This document shows, piece after piece, positions 4,750 to 6,819 of a stretch of 6,819 bases of DNA; position 1 is the first letter of the stretch; each line of letters opens with the position of its first letter. The position numbers were made by a program, and so were the translations under genes. The notes below the pieces were generated by a model. The model was not told the origin of the DNA. It worked only from the letters and a program-made list of their open reading frames with translations, and made no database searches. The DNA comes from an uncultured Roseburia sp. (GTDB taxonomy: Bacteria > Bacillota > Clostridia > Lachnospirales > Lachnospiraceae), in contig CAKRCJ010000119.1 in NCBI GenBank assembly GCA_934307185.1, positions 1 to 6,819 of the forward strand, written 5' to 3'.

Positions 4750-6662
4750 TGGCAGAACCAAAAAACGGACCTATGCGTCAGAATGCCCGCGGACCAAAAC
4801 CAAAGGTTACAAATCCGGGAAAGCTTTTAGCCCGGCTGCTCTCTTATATTTTTAAAAATTACGGTTTTGCCTGTATCATTGTTGTCATCTGTCTTTTTAT
4901 TGCAGTATTTTCCAATGTACAGGGTACTTTATTCATGCAGACCTTAATTGATGATTATATCATTCCACTGACAAAGCAGGCTTCCCCTGATTTTACAGAA
5001 TTATCACATGCTATCGGACGTGTTGCCATTTTTTATGCCTGCGGTGCACTTGCATCTTATGGTCAGTCAAAAATCATGGTCTATGTCACACAGGGTACTT
5101 TACGAAACCTCAGAAACGATATGTTTGTACATATGGAGGAGCTTCCAATCCGCTATTTTGACACACACCCACACGGTGATATTATGTCAACCTATACCAA
5201 CGACATTGATACGCTCCGCCAGATGATCAGCCAGAGTATCCCGCAGGTTTTAAACAGTATCATTACAATTGTGAGCGTACTTGGTGCCATGATTGTTTTA
5301 AATATTCCATTGACAATTATCACGCTTGTCATGGTCGGTGTTATGCTTTATGCCACCAAAGTCGTCGGTGGAGCCAGTGCAAAATACTTTATTGCACAGC
5401 AGCGTGACATTGCTGCCGTAAATGGATATATCGAAGAAATGATGAACGGTCAGAAGGTAGTAAAGGTCTTCACCCACGAAGAAGAAAGTATTGCCAACTT
5501 TAACAAATTAAACGACCAGTTATTCGAAAGTGCAGACAACGCAAATAAATTTGGTAATATTTTAATGCCAATCAATGCACAGCTTGGAAATGTAAGCTAT
5601 GTGCTTGTCGCTCTAGTCGGCGGTGTACTGGCTTTAGAAGGAATTGGCGGATTTACCTTAGGTAAGCTTGCAAGCTTTTTAACCTTTAACAAGAGCTTCA
5701 GCCAGCCGATTAACCAGTTGAGTATGCAGATTAATAACATTGTTATGGCACTTGCCGGTTCTGAACGAATTTTCAACTTATTAGATGAAAAACCGGAAAC
5801 CGACAATGGATATGTTACACTCGTCCGTGCAAAAAAAGAAAACGGACAGATTGTGGAATGCAGCGAGCGTACCGGTATGTGGGCATGGAAACATGTTCAT
5901 CAGGCAGACGGCAGCGTTGATTATATTGAATTAAAAGGTGACGTTGTTTTTGATAACGTGGACTTCGGTTACAACCCGGATAAAATTGTCCTGCACAACG
6001 TAGACCTGTTTGCAACTCCAGGACAGAAAATTGCTTTTGTTGGAAGCACTGGTGCTGGAAAGACAACGATTACAAACCTCATTAACCGTTTCTATGATAT
6101 CCAGGACGGAAAAATCCGTTATGATGGTATCAATATTAACAAGATTAAAAAAGATGATTTACGTCATTCGTTAGGCATTGTATTGCAGGATACACACCTT
6201 TTTACTGCTACTGTTATGGATAATATCCGCTATGGTAAATTAGATGCCACTGATGAAGAAGTCATCGCCGCAGCAAAACTTGCCAACGCTGATACATTTA
6301 TCCACCAGCTTCCGGACGGTTACAACACAATGTTAACCGGTGATGGTGCAAATCTCAGCCAGGGACAGCGCCAGTTACTTGCCATCGCAAGAGCTGCTAT
6401 TGCTGACCCACCCGTTTTAATCTTAGATGAAGCCACTTCTTCGATTGATACAAGAACAGAAAAAATCGTCCAGGATGGTATGGATAAGCTGATGCATGGA
6501 CGTACTACTTTCGTTATTGCGCACCGTCTTTCCACAGTCCGTAACAGTGACTGCATTATGGTATTAGAACAGGGACGCATTATTGAACGCGGTAATCATG
6601 AACAATTAATGAAAGAACATGGAAAATATTATCAGCTTTATACCGGAAATCTGGCGGAATAA
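4749..6662 (+). CDS. ABC exporter subunit with fused membrane and ATPase domains, catalytic partner (BmrD/YheH/TM288-like)
   Basis: A 637-residue half-transporter of the cytoplasmic membrane, partner of the preceding gene product. A basic, Pro/Gly-rich N-terminus (about 1-25) precedes six membrane helices at about 38-325. A linker of about 45 residues (352-395), rich in charged and Trp/His residues (TGMWAWKHVHQADG), joins the ATPase domain. That domain has Walker A GSTGAGKT (432-439), Q-loop Gln480, signature LSQGQ (536-540, Gln538 for Gly), Walker B VLILDE (catalytic Glu561), D-loop SSID and switch His592. Its catalytic residues are canonical and its signature is degenerate, the mirror image of the first subunit. 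The pair should therefore form one hydrolytic site (this Walker A/B with VSGGQ) and one non-hydrolytic site. The start overlaps the upstream TAA by one base and has a strong ribosome binding site. The substrate is unknown; multidrug export is the family default. Confidence 0.94.
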   Translation: MAEPKNGPMRQNARGPKPKVTNPGKLLARLLSYIFKNYGFACIIVVICLFIAVFSNVQGTLFMQTLIDDYIIPLTKQASPDFTELSHAIGRVAIFYACGALASYGQSKIMVYVTQGTLRNLRNDMFVHMEELPIRYFDTHPHGDIMSTYTNDIDTLRQMISQSIPQVLNSIITIVSVLGAMIVLNIPLTIITLVMVGVMLYATKVVGGASAKYFIAQQRDIAAVNGYIEEMMNGQKVVKVFTHEEESIANFNKLNDQLFESADNANKFGNILMPINAQLGNVSYVLVALVGGVLALEGIGGFTLGKLASFLTFNKSFSQPINQLSMQINNIVMALAGSERIFNLLDEKPETDNGYVTLVRAKKENGQIVECSERTGMWAWKHVHQADGSVDYIELKGDVVFDNVDFGYNPDKIVLHNVDLFATPGQKIAFVGSTGAGKTTITNLINRFYDIQDGKIRYDGININKIKKDDLRHSLGIVLQDTHLFTATVMDNIRYGKLDATDEEVIAAAKLANADTFIHQLPDGYNTMLTGDGANLSQGQRQLLAIARAAIADPPVLILDEATSSIDTRTEKIVQDGMDKLMHGRTTFVIAHRLSTVRNSDCIMVLEQGRIIERGNHEQLMKEHGKYYQLYTGNLAE

Positions 6663-6819
6663 AGTCAACGATAATGCATGACCTGACGTTGCCACGGTTT
6701 AGGCTGTGTTTCATTAAACCGGAGTTTAGGTAATGTAGTGCTGCAGATTTTGCGGCTATCGTCTTAGGGTAACGAACGGCAACAGGAAAGAAATTTTACA
6801 ATTTATTTTTACACTACAA
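6663..6819 (+). other. Gene-free 3' flank with several inverted repeats, possible structured RNA
   Basis: No ORF or RNA family is recognised here. CGGTTTA (6695-6701) pairs perfectly with TAAACCG (6715-6721). GCTGCA (6740-6745) pairs with TGCGGC (6751-6756) around a 5-nt loop. Enclosing both, GTTGCC (6688-6693) pairs with GGCAAC (6778-6783), extendable by CCT/AGG across a 3-nt bulge, giving a three-way junction. ACGATA (6668-6673) and TATCGT (6757-6762) would add a pseudoknot. None of the stems is followed by a T-run, so no intrinsic terminator for the exporter operon is seen before the edge. The final 30 bases are AT-rich. The region may be a 3' UTR structure, a small RNA or the leader of a gene to the right. 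Confidence 0.35.

Noticed and set aside
2946..6580. Several 67-107 codon ORFs on both strands within the exporter genes
   Set aside because: All overlap the two well-supported ABC genes in other frames and show no family motifs.
6664..6786. An integron attC site or IS200/IS605-type end
   Set aside because: The inverted repeats do not show the RYYYAAC/GTTRRRY core pair, and there is no transposase, integrase or guide-type gene nearby in the window.

Overview
The window looks like chromosomal DNA of a low-GC anaerobic Firmicute, most probably a member of the Clostridia and plausibly Lachnospiraceae. The grounds are the AT-rich intergenic DNA with consensus sigma-A promoters, strong AAGGAGG-type ribosome binding sites, the oxygen-sensitive class III ribonucleotide reductase, and the MarR plus two-ABC-exporter cassette common in that group. 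No mobile element, CRISPR array, tRNA or rRNA is visible.

Layout. Positions 1-2117 (minus strand) hold nrdD, the anaerobic ribonucleoside-triphosphate reductase. Its last codons run off the left edge just after the glycyl-radical motif. Its upstream region (2118-2272) is rich in control signals: a consensus promoter, a good NrdR box between the -35 and -10 elements, a weaker second NrdR box exactly 31 bp upstream, and a leader with a terminator-like hairpin and two tiny ORFs. A strong intrinsic terminator (2273-2316) separates this unit from the next gene upstream, a MarR-family repressor gene (2381-2875, minus strand).

The repressor gene is divergent from two overlapping ABC exporter genes (3001-4749 and 4749-6662, plus strand). 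The 125-bp divergent gap holds a consensus promoter for the exporter genes, with an 18-bp palindrome over the predicted start of transcription. This is the likely operator for the repressor. The exporter subunits form a heterodimer of the BmrCD / TM287-288 type. The first has a degenerate ATPase site (Asp for the catalytic Glu, Gln for the switch His, Ser in Walker A). The second has a canonical Walker B and switch His but a degenerate signature (LSQGQ). Together they predict one hydrolytic and one non-hydrolytic composite site.

The last 157 bases hold no gene. They contain several inverted repeats that could fold into a compact, possibly alternative-pairing RNA, but no clear terminator before the edge. 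I see no wholly new system. The items most worth a second look are the nrdD leader, the 3' structured region and the divergent operator.
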